From: Serilophus lunatus
Lineage: Eukaryota; Chordata; Aves; Passeriformes; Eurylaimidae
Length of the DNA stretch: 64,000 nt
Direction of reading: 5' to 3'
Assembly (NCBI GenBank): GCA_013399895.1
Contig: VXBA01005699.1
Coordinates: 1-64,000, forward strand
Below the pieces are notes generated by a model, which saw nothing but the letters and a program-made list of their open reading frames with translations, was not told where the DNA came from and ran no database searches. Shown piece by piece: positions 37,101-51,183 of this stretch (its first letter is position 1; the number at the start of each line of letters is the position of its first letter). Both the position numbers and the translations under genes were made by a program.

Positions 37101-40100
37101 GGCATCTGCATTCTTTCATTTTAGTGAATTAGAAGAACAGAACAAAAACAGCATGGCATTGTTTGTTAGATGAAATAACCTGTATTTTCCTTCTTGCTGT
37201 ATAACCATTGACAAGAGACTCTTTAAGGAGAATCAGAATAACCAGGTAGTGGCTGATAACATGTCTAGACTTAAAAAGCTGAAAAAACAGAAGGGAAAAA
37301 AGAGAAGGAGAAAAACCTCAATTCGTGTTATGTTAGTGAAATAGAAATCTGATGAGCCAATACAGAGGCACAGAGAAGGATTTCTCTGCCAGGGCAGAGA
37401 GATCATTGAAACCAGAGGAAAAAACATGGAGAACCAGGGCTTGGGAATCAAGCTGGTAGAGCTGCAAGAGCACACCAAAAGCAGGATGAATATGAAAGCC
37501 AACAGCCCCAGTTGCCTTTGTAATGTAAGTACTCTGCTACTCCTCTGAAGGGCCCTCCTGTCAGGCTGAACAGAGAAGAAAGCCAGAGGTGCATGAATCC
37601 TTGGCTGTTCTGCTGCAGTGATTACTGAAGTTCAGCCAAACCACACTAGCTCTGAGGGGTTTTGTGCTAAGAGTCATCCACGGCCACTGAACTCAGGAAC
37701 TCACCCTTATATGTGCCTGAAACTTTTCCTGCTAAGGAGAAGTTTCCTTCCAATTCTCTGTAGATATTTATTGAAGCTTATATTTAGGCTAGAGGTGTTT
37801 CTGAAAGAGACAGCTCACGGCTACCTTGTTTAAATAGTAAAGCTTTCTTTCAAGAGGGAGAAACCTTCACAGTTCCCAATTTCACTGTGTGCATGATGGG
37901 TAAAGGTTTTTATTATCCTAAGTGCTCCTCTAAGATGTATTTGTGTTTATGGGATAAAACTAAATAGTCGTATCTTTTTCCAACACCAGCTATATTATTT
38001 CTGCAAAACTTAAACTGTATCTGTGCTTAGGATGCATGCAAAAAGTAGTAAAAAGAAAGGAAGAAAAATTATTTTTCCTATACCTTACTCTCTATTTTAA
38101 CAGAAAACATAATCAGTGCTAGCATGTGCAAGTATAATATTCCCTGGGTGAAGCAGCAGTCTACTGCATCTATCTATTTATTGCTCAGTAAATGAGTATG
38201 TGTTGGGCAAGTGCTGCATGAGAGTGGCTCAGGAGTGGTGCAACATTGCCACCATGTGCTCTGCATAAAGAATTGGTTGTACGGTGTCATTTGGGTTACA
38301 TTGTGTTATTTTAGAGAAATAGAAAATAATTAAGGGAAAGTAATTTCTCACCAATATCTATCTTTGGGGGGGTTTTTACTGTGAATTTAGGTACAGGGAA
38401 ACAATGTCTGGACCTCTGCCTATCAGCCATTAATCTCTCAAGAGAGTCAGCCAGTAAGCAGCTGGGAGTCTCCTGTTGGTCTGTTTTTCTCATGGGGCAC
38501 AGGAATTGAGTTAGCAACTAATGATTGCCAGGCTAAGTGGAAAACTCAAGAACTGAAATAGATATGAGGTGAGTTTTTTTCTAAAAATACCATATTTCTT
38601 TATTATTTTTGCTGAAATTGTCAAGCAACATCTTTCCTAGAGTAACCCAATGGAAATCACATTCTAGTCACAGTGGGAATAATTAGCCATACATGATTGC
38701 CATTAAGGATCAGTGACATTTTCAATCACCTTTGACACAATCTTTCATCTTTTTCAGAGGCGCTAGGTCTTGGCTAAATGTGATGCTGATCTCAGCACTA
38801 ACAGAGTTCCCAAATGATCTATCTTTGCTTTTCAAGAAGGCAAGAATGTATTTTTTCCCTCTTGATAAAGAAGGCTAAACATTAAACATAGAACCTTAAT
38901 GGAATCAAAATACAACAGTGTGAAAGCATGCTATGTTTTTGGTATTTTTCACTTGGTAAAACTAAGAGTATATAAATGTATGGTATCTGTGAAAATGGGA
39001 AAGATAAATTTAAATAACAAAAAAGGAAAAAGATTTTTTTTTTCATAACCTCTATTGATGGGAAGGTAGAGGGCTACATTGGACCATTCATTCATGCCAC
39101 AGATGCAAAAAGCAAGTACATGTTTGTACCAGCAGTATGGACATATTTACTGACTACACACAGTCAGTTAAGCCTGATCATCACAGTCAAGGTCACTGAA
39201 GCTACAGTCCCCAGTTGTCCAAAAGACTGGCAGCAACCAGCTGGATTCAGGGAGAGGAAGGTACTGAGTTGGCCCTTTCACCCTAATGACACACTCAGTG
39301 AGCCACAAGCAGATTTGAAACCTATGCTCAAGGGAGCAAATCTTTACTGAATTAACAGATGCAAATTGCACCTCTATCTAATGTCAGGCAATGTCATGCA
39401 GACATTCTGGTTCCTGGCTTTGCCATTCTGGTCAATATAAATATTTTTATTGGTACACAAGCCTAGAGAGTGCATTTGACAGCACTTCTTGCATACTGAT
39501 ATTTTCCAGCCCAATTCTGTCACAATTCAAAATGTCAATTATGAAACCTAAGACCTCTAATTAAATCAAATCTCTAAATAATGCAGAAGGCACTAGCTCA
39601 GGACTTACAAGTCCTGTGGTACAGTGCTCACAGCCATGACTTTGAACCTCTGAAATTCATTTCTAGTACAGATTTGCCTTCATACTGCTGCTAGAAAGCT
39701 TCCTATCCCATCTCACTTCCTTTCATAATGATAGTTACTAGCTTCCTTTTATAAATAAATCCCTCACCAGCTGTCCCTTCTCTAAGAAATCAGAAAGAAC
39801 AGACAGCATGCAACGAGAGTACCGTTCCTCACTTGTACAGGTCTTTATTTTTCATTGTTTATGACCTTGGGATAGTAGAAAAATGTGTGATAATATTTCA
39901 TCTGAGTTTAGACAGCTGTGAGCGAATTCATAAAAAATTCTCTGGTGGTGGAGTCTTTCCTTTATTACTCAGCTCTTGGATATTTGATTCTATAGGTCAC
40001 CAGAAAAGACACAGCACACTTCAGTATGAAAAGCATGGTGCAGGCAAATATATTCCCAGCAGACAAGATCCATCAGGGAAAGTGATGAGACCCAGTTCTA

Positions 40101-43100
40101 CTAGTTTAGCAAGACAACATCTATTACATCAAACAGATACATCAAGAAGATTCTTAATATTATTTTTTTTCAACAATGTAAGGTAACATCATTATAAGAA
40201 TATGCATTCTTTATTAAAAAAAAATCAAGTGTTGTTGCTTGTGTTATTTAGAATATTTGAATTAAAATTATTGTTTAAAAATCTTATTCTCAGCAAACAC
40301 AACAAATGTAATTGTTTTTAGCTTGAGGCAACAATTGGTTTTAAAAGTAGGTAGTGCAGCAACTACTGTAGATACTACTACAAATTTTCTATCAATAGTT
40401 CATAACTGCACATGTGTTTGAGGATCATTTCAGTACATGACTAACAGAGAATTACCTCTACTGTTCATTTCAGTCCAATATCAATAGAAAATACCTCTGA
40501 AGCCTGAATATTCCCAGAGTAGGGGCTGGCTTAGGGTCTGGGGGTTTCAGTTCTGTCTTTGGTTGGGGAACAGGCTCTGAAATTTAGCTCACACTTTTCC
40601 AAATTTTTGACCAAAAGAGACATTTCAGACTCTTTACTGAAATGGGCTTTTTCTTTACTCCATTTAGAGCTCTCTTCTATTTAAAAGGCCCTAATAACTT
40701 TTATGTCAGACTCTCTGCAATGAATGGATAATTGTGTCAATTTAGCAAGAGCATGACTCACTAAGTGAGCAACATCCGTTTTCAAGCGGCCAAAAATATT
40801 GGTTCAGGCCCATTCAATTGTTCCATGATACAATTTTGCATTGCTAGAGCATATATTAAATTAATTAAAAGACTTTTCTTCCTGTCAAAGGTATAATCAA
40901 GGCAATTTGCTTCAAAACATAATCAGAAAACTACGCAAGGAAAGCTTTGCAATATGAGTTACACTTTTCATGTGGAAAGTTAATTGATTTTCTATCTTTT
41001 TTCCCTCTGAGATTCAAATGAAGCTTTACAAAAGTTGTTGCTCTTTTATGTGTAATTGGTCCACTTGAACTTTTAGAGCTTACCTGAAACTAGGCCAGCA
41101 AAGTACTTCTTTTCACATCGTCTTCTGAGAGATTGCATCAACAATCATTAAAAAAAAAAATTACTTCGAGGTCACAGAAATCTCCAGAGTACTTAAAACG
41201 ATTAACATTTATAACAGAGAAACTTTACTATGAGGTAGCAATCAGTTTCCTCCTATTGAATACATCAGCAAACATCCTTTTGAATGTTAATAAGATGGGG
41301 ATGGTTTGAAGAAACACATGTTTTTGTTTCCTCAGTGCCTGGCACCGGAGGAAATATTCCATCTGGAAAAGAAAGGTTAAGGAAGGTGAGCTGAAAAGCA
41401 AAATTGAACACTCAGTTATATCAACAAGTGGTAATCAGACTAAGTGTTGGTATTGTCCCCTAGCGCTTCCTTTAGGAAGGACAGGGTCAGGCAAGATTAT
41501 ATGGAGATATGTTTTGGAACAGAAAAAAAACCAAAAATTACATTCTCCTCTGGGAGCCTTTTGGTAAGTTACAGCTCCCTAGATGTGTCCTGGAGAATTG
41601 GCAGCATTATATAAGAGCCCAACTACAACAGACAGTGAGTGCCCATGTGTTTGCTGTGTTGATTCTGACGGGCTACAGTGGGATAGGAGTATCAAGAGGA
41701 ATTTATAGTGACCAAAAGACAGACTATTTTGAAGTTAACTGAACTGAGTTTTGCTCTGAATTATTTCAACCAGCAGCACCTCCCTGATTTGGGTAATATG
41801 AATACTTCATAAAAATACCATCTTAACTCAATACCCACCTATTCGAATCTACATGGTCAGCCAAAGGCTTTCAACGGCCTCTTCAGCTCTTAGTACAGAG
41901 AAGTTTCCCATTTTCTGTTGAAAAACATCCCAATGCCATACCTTGTTCTCTGTATATTACCTGTATTTTATTGACTGCTGTATAATAGCAGTTGAGACCA
42001 ATAAAGGCAAGAAGAGAAAATAGTGAAAGAAGCATGCCCTGAAAATAAAAATTTGATAGTGCTTTTGTATTTGAAAAAGAAATTAACTCCATTTATTCCA
42101 AAGTAAGATCAAATGTGACGTCATTTACTTCGGCAAAGATATCAAGACTGAGCCATGCAGTCATGAGCCAAAAAATCTACATATAGACACAGGTTTTATC
42201 AAAGCCCTGGTGTGGTTCTCATTTGAACATTCATGATCAGATCCTAATCCTGTCAACTAATAAATGCTAACAGTTGCAAGAACCTTATAAAGCACACCCT
42301 GTAATGAATCCTAGACCCCTTGAAACAGTAGCCAATTGAATTTGATAAGCTTGTTTGCAAGCATGCTCACACATGTGGACTTGGGGGCGCAGGGGGGCAG
42401 GACGTTATTCAGTTAGCTCTTCTGACGAGCAAGATTCTCATACAAATACTGCAAAAGAATCAAAAGCAAGACATCAAGCATCACATTTGGAGCACAAGCA
42501 ATGTTTGGCCACTCAGCCAACCTATTTTCATACAAGCTCTCTTCTTCCTGCTCTTAGCAGGAAGATGTATGTTGGGCCATTGTTTTCTTATGGGTTTTTT
42601 TTATGTTACTAATGTTCACGAATGGCAAACAAATCGGTAGAATTCAGGAAATGTAGCACAACCCAAAACAGAGCCTTTAATGGATTGCAATTTTGTTATG
42701 GGAAACACTGCTCAGATAATGCAAGATGTCAGTATTTTTGACAGTCTGGACTTGGAAACATGTTACTTAGCAGAATACTTGGTGGGCAGAGGAGCTGAAG
42801 TAAGCAGGTGATTTTAAGAAAGGCAATTTGGAATTAAATTTTCATTCAATAAGTAGTTTGACCATTATTAGTACTTTCCTGATTGATTTTGACAACTTTG
42901 CAAATGCTAAGCTCAAGCATGAAATGCTAATCATGCATTGATACTTCTTGGCCCACACACACCAGCCTTCTGTAATTTTTACTTTAAAAATTTTTCAGGC
43001 AGGAAAGTAGTTCATCAGATTAATGTTGCTTCTTGTCAAGTTCTAGAAAGCTAGTTGCAAAACTGACATAGGAAAAACAAAAGCAAAAATAAGGAAAAGA

Positions 43101-46100
43101 GCGTGAAGAATGCATTTCAGCATTTCTCTCTCAAAGAACAAATGTGCAATCTGCAGCAAATCTAAATGGCAGAGTCAACATTTCCAAGAAATTGGTAGAA
43201 TTTGTTCTCTTGCTAAGTTATTCTGAGGAACATAAGCAACATAATAAACAACACTTGCCTCTTTCTAAGAATTATGCATATTATATTGCATTTTACAAGT
43301 TTTATACATATGGACAGAAAGCAGATGGATTCGAGAAGACTTATTAAACTTAGGCCTTACTTGCTACAAGTACACACCTGCTCTCCAGAAACTGCCACCA
43401 GAATCCTCAACCACAACAGCCACACAAAAACAAACTCTGTTGTAGCACATAGCAGAATGAGGCTAAAGCCTCATTGTTAGCACTGCCACAAAATATACTG
43501 AAGAATCTCACACGAGTTTTAATCTCATTTTAATGGCTCAAGAGGTAACTGTGTTGTAAATTCACATCTATCACAAAATGATTTCACTAACTGTTCAGTT
43601 GGGCATTTAAAGGGTCTCTAGAATTGCATGAAGTTAACAGAATATTTTAGTGTGGTTCAGTCTCTAGAAAAATAAAATTCCCCACATAATTCTACTGTCT
43701 TTAGAGTCCTTTTATCCATTATCTCCCTACAGAGTGGAGTTACTCCAATTGTCACATTCCATTGCTTCTTTTTATATAGGTAGTTCCCTGACTGCTGTTT
43801 TTTTAGTCCAGATCAGAACTACTTGGTTGCTAAACAAAAGTTAGGTTAGAGATTTTCAAAGAAAAGTATTTACTTCCCCAAAGTTTGGGAATATTCACAT
43901 CAAAGAGGGCTTTGAATATATAGAATTTCTACAACCTGAAATTCAGCATGAGCCTAGACTTAGGGATTTTGTTCAGATCTATCTTTGCTTATTATTTTAA
44001 AACATGCAGAGATATACTGAACAAGGCACCACAGAGTTTATAAAATTAAAGATCATGAATCAGGCAAATTTTACTATCTGTTCTTTTTGGAAATGCTTTA
44101 AATGAGACAAATATTTTTGCATTTTCGTAAGGCATTAAAGCTGATTTCCATTTTAACACTGGGGCACTGCAACTGCAAATAAAGTAGCTTGTCTATAAAA
44201 ATGACAGTACCTTTTAACACTTGCTTTTCTTCTTGCAAACTTGTCACAGACAAGCACTAAAACCATCTCCAGTCTAACTTGTGGTATTTCACAGCTCATA
44301 CACCTGCAATGTTGTCTTACAATATCTTGCCAGCAAAACACAAGATGTCACTTCCAACAGCCAGCAACCAAAAATTTACCAAACTCATTAACTTTAGAGA
44401 TGTTCTACAACTTAACACCATTACAGAGAAAACCGTCTGCCTTGTTTTCCCAAGGGATGGGAAGACATTTAGCACCTGGGAGAACTGTGTGTGCTTATGA
44501 CTGGCGAAGGCAGCTGCCCTTCTGTGAGAGGAGTCCAGGACACAAGTGCCACCTCACACCCACCTGTGCTAACTGACACCTTGCCACAAGAAAGGGCTCC
44601 ACGGTGGGAATGCCCTCGGCTACCACAAGTGCCAGGTTCTGTGGTGCAGGAACTCACCTCCTGAGGCCAGCAGGAACCCCTGTCAGGGGTTTCCTCTCTT
44701 CACTGGGGAAAATGCCAAGGCTGAAGTACAGCCTCTGAAGGAGGGTAGTGAGTCACCTGTTCAGCATGGCTCCAGAGAGTGAATGGGGTCTAATGAATAT
44801 CTGCCCCAACCTTTGTCAGTCCCCACTTTTCCACGGCACATCTTCAGAAGTATCACATTCACAATGGTTGTAACACAAATCTCTGCTGAACAGAGGTGAA
44901 TAGCAGCATTCAGCTAAGCTATTTAGCAGGCTGGAGTATGCATGGAGGCCTAGTGTAAGACTGCTGGTTCAGCTTCTTTGGTAGCATAACTGAATTGTCT
45001 AACAGCCTCTTTGCAAGGCTGTGAAAACTCATATCCTAGTAGGACCAAGCTATTGGTTAGACTCTCCAGTAAAACTGTAGAGGACTACAGGATAGAAATT
45101 AGCCTGATATCCAAGCAGACATCTTCATACCAAATGTTTACCCACTTTATGATGTATATGAAGTTGCTGAGCAACTAGGAATTTGGTCCTATTTACTTCT
45201 ACATTTAGTGTTGCATCCCTAACTGACAGTCTACCTTCTTAAGAAAGTTTATATTTTTTACGAAGGATGTCAGACCTTTGAAACAATTCCAAAATAAAGC
45301 AAAGTCCACGTCCAATCCTTGCCAAGATGTAGAGGGGGGGAAAAACACTTTAAAGGGGGTTAGAATCTTTAATAGTTACGTATGTCATAAAGTTTCATTA
45401 TTTGAATAGGACTTGAAAATGTATATGATAATTTTCTTAAAGCAATAAGCAATGTTCTAAGCACACACGACTACAGAAACCCAAAATCACCTGTGTAAAA
45501 TAAGTATCTGAACAGCTACAAGAGACATTTTTTAACATTTCATTTGCATTGGCTCTTCATTTAACTCTTTTCCCATAATGATAATGGGCCATATACATAA
45601 CTATATATTCAGTGAAGTTAAATCGGGAATTGATTTGGCTCCATATTCTTTCAGCTAAGACTGTAAATACTAGGCTCCTGTCTACTCTGTATGAATACAA
45701 ATGGCCTCAGTGGAGTTCTGCCAGTTTACAGCAGCAGAAAAGCAAGGCCAGAGGATCAAAGGGTCTTTTCCATAAGAACAGGGATTTGTTTCCATGCTGT
45801 CTTCTTCAAAAGGTTCTGAATTATTGGGAAGTACTCTCCATACTAAAATTATTTTCTTTCAGTGGCACTATGTGTATACAAGTGTATATAAGGATACCTC
45901 TGTGCATTTATAGAAATATATTTAGAACGATAACAAAGTCTGAGTCAGATTTGTCTGCATCTCTTTTCATTTCTTCAATATTTATCATATTCTTTCACAA
46001 CCATCATCTCAGCAAATAATTACTGTTCCTTTTACATGCAAAAGGAGTATCTCTGTGTATTAACATTTTCCAACTTTCACCAGAGACAGCCAAGGAAACA

Positions 46101-49100
46101 ACCCTTCAGATTCCTGCCTCAGTGGAAAGACTATTTTACTTCCCAAAAAAGTCTAAAAAGAGTTCCTTCCCACAACTGAGGATCCATCAAGACTGTGGAG
46201 AGAAATAGTCAGTATCCTCCTGGTAACATCAAAGTAAGTAACAAGTTTAATACAGATAAACTCACTGACTGATATGGATGCACACCTCTAATGCATTTTA
46301 GACATCAATGAAGTCATGAATACAAGGGGATTAGAGATATGCATTATACAGCCTTCACTTCCAACGGGTTCATCCAACACCAGAGATTTTGCAGTTCAAA
46401 ATCCTCATCAGTGTGGTAGGTAAAAAACTGTTCCCTACTGCAGCAGGCCCTAAATCAACCCCAAGTAATACTCCAAGGTTCCTGTTCCATGTAAAAATTT
46501 TGCCTTTAATTCTTTTGGAAAACAGGAAAAAATGTTTAGAAAAGACCATAAATACAAAAGACAAATGTCCCTTGCCAACCCCTGCTGAAAACATTAAATA
46601 TTAAAGAGAATACAAGCTACAAGAAGAAAAGATATATATTATTCAGACTTCAAATCACCTCCCAAACACTGAAACAATTCCAGGTAACTAACTCCATGTG
46701 CAAGTATAAAATTTAACATGCACATAAAGTATGTTCTTAAAAATGACAAGCTGGTAATGGAGAAGAGGGAAATATGCCTCCTCTGTGAAAGATAATCAAA
46801 TGAAAGGTACAAGCCAAAAACAACCACAGGGGCAGGCCAATAAAATGTCACATTCAGAATATGTAGCCTACATTGCTTAATCTTCACTGTGATATTCATG
46901 TCTGTTAACAAAGAGGAAAAATCTAACTCATGAGTGGTGTAAATGTAAGTGAATTATCCCCATTTTTCTGTGTAAGATGAATGTCACTAAAGAGTTCCAA
47001 TTTTGGTCGATATTCTGCAGCAAAGTAATTCTTTATATCAAATGAAACCATATAATGACTATACTGAATGACACCTATGGAGCATAACAGGTACTTTGAA
47101 TATTTGGTAAGAATCATCTGCCTATGAGAAAAGGAAGTGAATGACTGATGTATCCCTGATGTCCAGGGAAAAATTGATAATGAAATGAATAGAAAAATGC
47201 ACCTAAGGGATTCCATAGCTGATTTGGCCAGAAGTACATTATGAACCCCTAGAGAAGTTTTCTCATTGACTCTACTAGCAATAGGATCCCGTAGGATTGA
47301 TCTACAGGTTGCGTCTTACATCATTCTAAAAGAAATTCTCCACACAAGAAGCACCTAATTCATCATTCTGCAAAACCACAAAAAATTCACTTTTACAACT
47401 GATTCTTTTTCTGCAGGATAGCAAATTCTATACATAGAAGTCTCTCAGACTGAAGGTTCCTTACATTATCTTTGCTATACATGCTTATGTTATTGAGGTT
47501 ATCTCCCTTATTTTTCTGTTGAGGCTTTCAAAGGCTGATCTTGCTATCACTATACAGTACTTCTCAATTTCTCTCTCCTAGATTTGCTCATGGAGCTCTT
47601 CCAGAACTTACTTCTTAGACTTCCAATTTATACACTATTATACACATTCTGTGTCTTTCAGAAGATGAATTAATAATTAGATCTGTTCAGAAAATTTTAA
47701 CTAAATGTTTCACTGGAAAATTCCAGCTGGATCTAAAACAATTTAAAATATCTTGGGTTCAACAAAACACTACATTGAATTCTAATAAATTCACATAAAA
47801 CAAACCAAAACCAAAAAGTTTCAAAAAACCCAGCAGAATCTGTGACACAACCAATTACATTTAAAAAAAACATTTTAAATACAACACTGGCATCTTTTTG
47901 AGTGTAGATGTTAAAAAAATCGCATTACCTTCTACCAGCAAGGTTCTGTACAAACTGGTTTTTCTATATAACATACTTAAAATTTTTATCAGTATCCTTA
48001 AACATCTGTGCTACTTTTTTCTCTTGGGTTTTGGTTTTTTTTGTTAATCTTACTCTTCAATCATATCTCCCTAATTGATGTAAATACCATTCCTCAAAAC
48101 AAATGCTATTCAGATTTCAGTGAAGCATGATTATTGTCTACAAAATTACTGATCCATAAAATCTTCCTTGGAACACCAAAACACCTTTCTTTGCTTTTAC
48201 AAACAGATGCCAATTAAGCAGCCAACTGGCCACAGAGATTTCATCCACAGCCTTTAAATAACTTAAGGTTTGGTGTCTTGTCTGTCTGCTACTTTTGCCA
48301 TATGTATCATGTTAATCACCAATTTCAGAAATAATGGAGATAAGCCCAGGATAAAATGCTGGTCAGCAAACTTTAGTGAATGCAGTTATACTAGAAAATG
48401 ATGAATAACACAGACAAGTGTTGTGATGTTGAACCAAGCCTCAACAGCAAAGCTTCTACAGTTAAATGGGAAAAAAAAACAAAAAAGAATTCTAAACTCT
48501 TTACAGAAAGAGTACATACTACCTGGCATAAGAGACACACACTCTTCCTTCCCACCCATATAGCTGACTTTTACTAAACTCCAGTTTGCTGTATTTCAGT
48601 GATGCAAAGTATAAGACATAATCTGGTATTTGACATCAACTGTAAAAAAAATGTAGAATTTTACAGCCTTTCAATGTCAATTTCTTTAATGGATGAGTGC
48701 TACTTTTTCCTCTCTATGAAAGGGGTCTCCTAATCAGTTGCTCCTTTAATTTTAAGAGTTGTATTGCATCAATTCTGAGCAACACAAAAAGTTTATTGGA
48801 AACAGGAATATTTATTTCTTTGCAGCAACAAAAAAAATATTCCCAGATGTATTCACTCTTATTTATTTATTCACTGCATATTTAAGGAAAAGACATCATA
48901 GACTGATTTGTCAGCTGCAATAAAGCTCTTAATTGCATTAGCAAAAGAAGGAGGTAAAATACAGCTTTAGGACCACTTTGCATTATTCAGGAATCGAGTC
49001 AGTACCAGATATAAGCAAGAGTAGCCAAGGTGCTACTCTGAAATCCACCAGCTTGTTTTGGTCATCCAGAGTAATCACTCCAGGATACCTATCCTGAGCC

Positions 49101-49194
49101 AATACAGGCTCCAAGGCAACTTGGTAGCAAAAATCTCAGGGATATCATTTACTGGCCACATAAATAAGAACACTGAGTACAACAAAGAGCTGTA

Positions 49195-49200
49195 TTTATT
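49195..49200 (-). other. Candidate poly(A) signal of IFTAP
   Basis: AATAAA on the minus strand (tttatt on plus), 57 nt after the IFTAP stop codon. About 20-45 nt further along the minus strand the sequence is rich in T and GT (ctttgttgtactcagtgttc), as expected of a downstream element, so cleavage would fall near 49175-49185. Other minus-strand AATAAA sites exist farther on (for example near 48860-48870), so alternative ends are possible. Confidence 0.6.
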
Positions 49201-49257
49201 CCATAAAAATGTTATTTCAACAGCGCTGCACAGAACACCTTTGACTTGATCTTTAGT

Positions 49258-49398
49258 TCATGCTGAACCCGTTTTCTTCTCTTCAGACAATTCTATGATG
49301 GCCTTAAGCTCAGCTTCAGAGAACTTAGGGGTCAGTGCTACATTGTCATAGTCAAATGCTTCATCAAGTGAGAATGGTTGAACATCATCCCCCAGTAG
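49258..49398 (-). CDS. IFTAP: IFTAP terminal coding exon with stop
   Basis: Last coding exon, 141 nt: 46 codons plus TGA at 49258-49260. The acceptor reads ttctcatttcag|CTACTG. It begins LLGDDVQPF and contains the hallmark block FSLDEAFDYDNVALTPKFS, then AEAELKAII-like helix sequence (actual residues SEAELKAIIELSEEKKTGSA), then the stop. Human IFTAP, recalled from memory, has FSLDEEFDYDNVMLTSKFS here, preceded by ILGDEVQL, so the identity is firm. The bird tail is shorter than human after the Glu/Lys helix (human continues with about ten more charged residues). An AATAAA on the minus strand at 49195-49200 gives a very short 3' UTR. The four exons together give about 156 residues against roughly 221 for full-length human IFTAP. 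The N-terminal third is outside the window. Confidence 0.95.
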   Translation of the reverse strand, partial: LLGDDVQPFSLDEAFDYDNVALTPKFSEAELKAIIELSEEKKTGSA

Positions 49399-51183
49399 CT
49401 GAAATGAGAAAAAAACAGAGACATAAATAATATTGCTGCAAGTGATAATAAGGGAGCTTAAAATATAAACTTCTAATTAATATTTAATTAAACTACTTTT
49501 TCTGACTCTAACGCTCTCAGCTGATTAAGCTCTTTTTAAGTAAAAGAATAAATTCAATTATTCAATTTGACCTAATTTAAGCCATTTAATGTGCCCCATT
49601 TGTATTGCACTGTATCTGAATGAATATCATTAACTAATTTTGCTCAAGGCAAGGAATCTAAAAACCTCCCTTGCACACATCTATTATATTCCTGCCACTT
49701 GTAGAAGCAAGGCTGCAGGAGTATGGACAAGTTATATGCAGCTATGTTAAATTTCAAAGACAGATTCCATATCCTTAAAATTTGGGCTAGCGTTGCATAA
49801 AGCTTCAGCATGCATACATCTGATACTAACGTAACATGATTCCCAGAACACAGTTTCAGCAAAAACCTGGAATGAGCAAAATGACACATAATTTCAGAAT
49901 CCAATTTCATTTCACCATCTCAGATATGCAATTGGCTGTTTTGCATTTCTGCATAATGAACATAAGATTCTTACAGCATTTGCCAATGTGTGCTTTGTTG
50001 ACATGTTGTATAGCATTTCTGTATTCCTTCTGGTTGAAATATCTTAGAATAAACACTCTGCCTATAAAATAAAATAATAGAAACAAATAACTAGCAGGCT
50101 CCATGCAGATAAGAAACTGGAGGGGGCCATGACACAAAAGGTTTATGTTAAGCAGTTACACAAAATTAATTCCAGGACAACACAGGAGACACATCCTCAC
50201 TATTAAAACTGTATAGGAATGCTACCTATCAGAAGTTAATATAAAATGTCTAGAAATATGTTTCAAAGATTTAAGTACTTCAGTACCAAATCAGCAAAAG
50301 ATTTAAACACATGGGTTTTTTTTAAGCTTCTGATGAATCCTTGGTAAGGCCAGTGACTACAGACACATTTGAAATTGAGAATACATGTGTTTGTTTGCTG
50401 AAAGGCAGGAAGAGCACTTAGCATCTCACAGTGACTGCTCATTTTTAAAGGCACAGTATCCTGCACAATTTGTTGTGACATTTTGTAAGAAGTGACACTG
50501 ACACAGCTAATAACATCTAGCAAGTGGGTGGATTCCTCTCTGATGCCTGGGCAGCTGATGGACATGGCAGAGAGCATCAGGGTAGCGTCTACATCCTTTA
50601 TAAATACACCATAATGTTGCCTGAATGATCAGGAAATAAATTTTCTGGGTTTGTATCATTTTAGTAATCATCTGTATTGCTTAATTTTCTAGGGACCTTG
50701 CTTACACTGACTTCAATAGATGCTGGAGCATATCGTCGTATACACAGACTTGCAGACCATGGACGTTTATAAATGGGAAAAACTTTGTGGACAGAGTTGG
50801 CCCAGAAAACAGCATTCGTTCTGCATGCAGAGATTATGTTGTTTATATCCACAGACTACCCCAGGTAAACCATCCTTAATTTCTATAAATAGCACATTTG
50901 AAAAATGTTTATATGAGATAAAGCCTGCACACAAGCTTTCATTCCCATTAAAGCTAAGGTCAACTCCTTGACCTCTTCACCAAATTCATGTCCATTTTCA
51001 ACTTTTCCACAGGTAGAGACTAGAATTTGCTGTCAGTAGGGTCACCAGCAACTGAGTAACAACTGGTATCAGCAACCAGGGCTCTACTGCCTCTCTTTCT
51101 TTCATTTGTAGAAATCCAAACCATTCTTCTAAAATACAAATATTTTACAGTTAGTTTGGTTGTAACAATATTTGTTACCGCAT

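Larger units (their letters stand above)
28038..49194. other. 21 kb of gene-free DNA beyond the 3' end of IFTAP
   Basis: No gene could be supported. Apart from one possible old CR1 scrap (31105-31165) and a 14-A run, I see no repeats, so this is the longest repeat-poor stretch of the window. Two local GC-rich islands stand out: 31272-31316 and about 44480-44800. Open frames (up to 135 codons, 45612-46019) have no recognisable product or splice context. In human the corresponding side of IFTAP is a large gene-poor interval leading to LRRC4C; that this segment is orthologous to it is inference. Confidence 0.65.
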
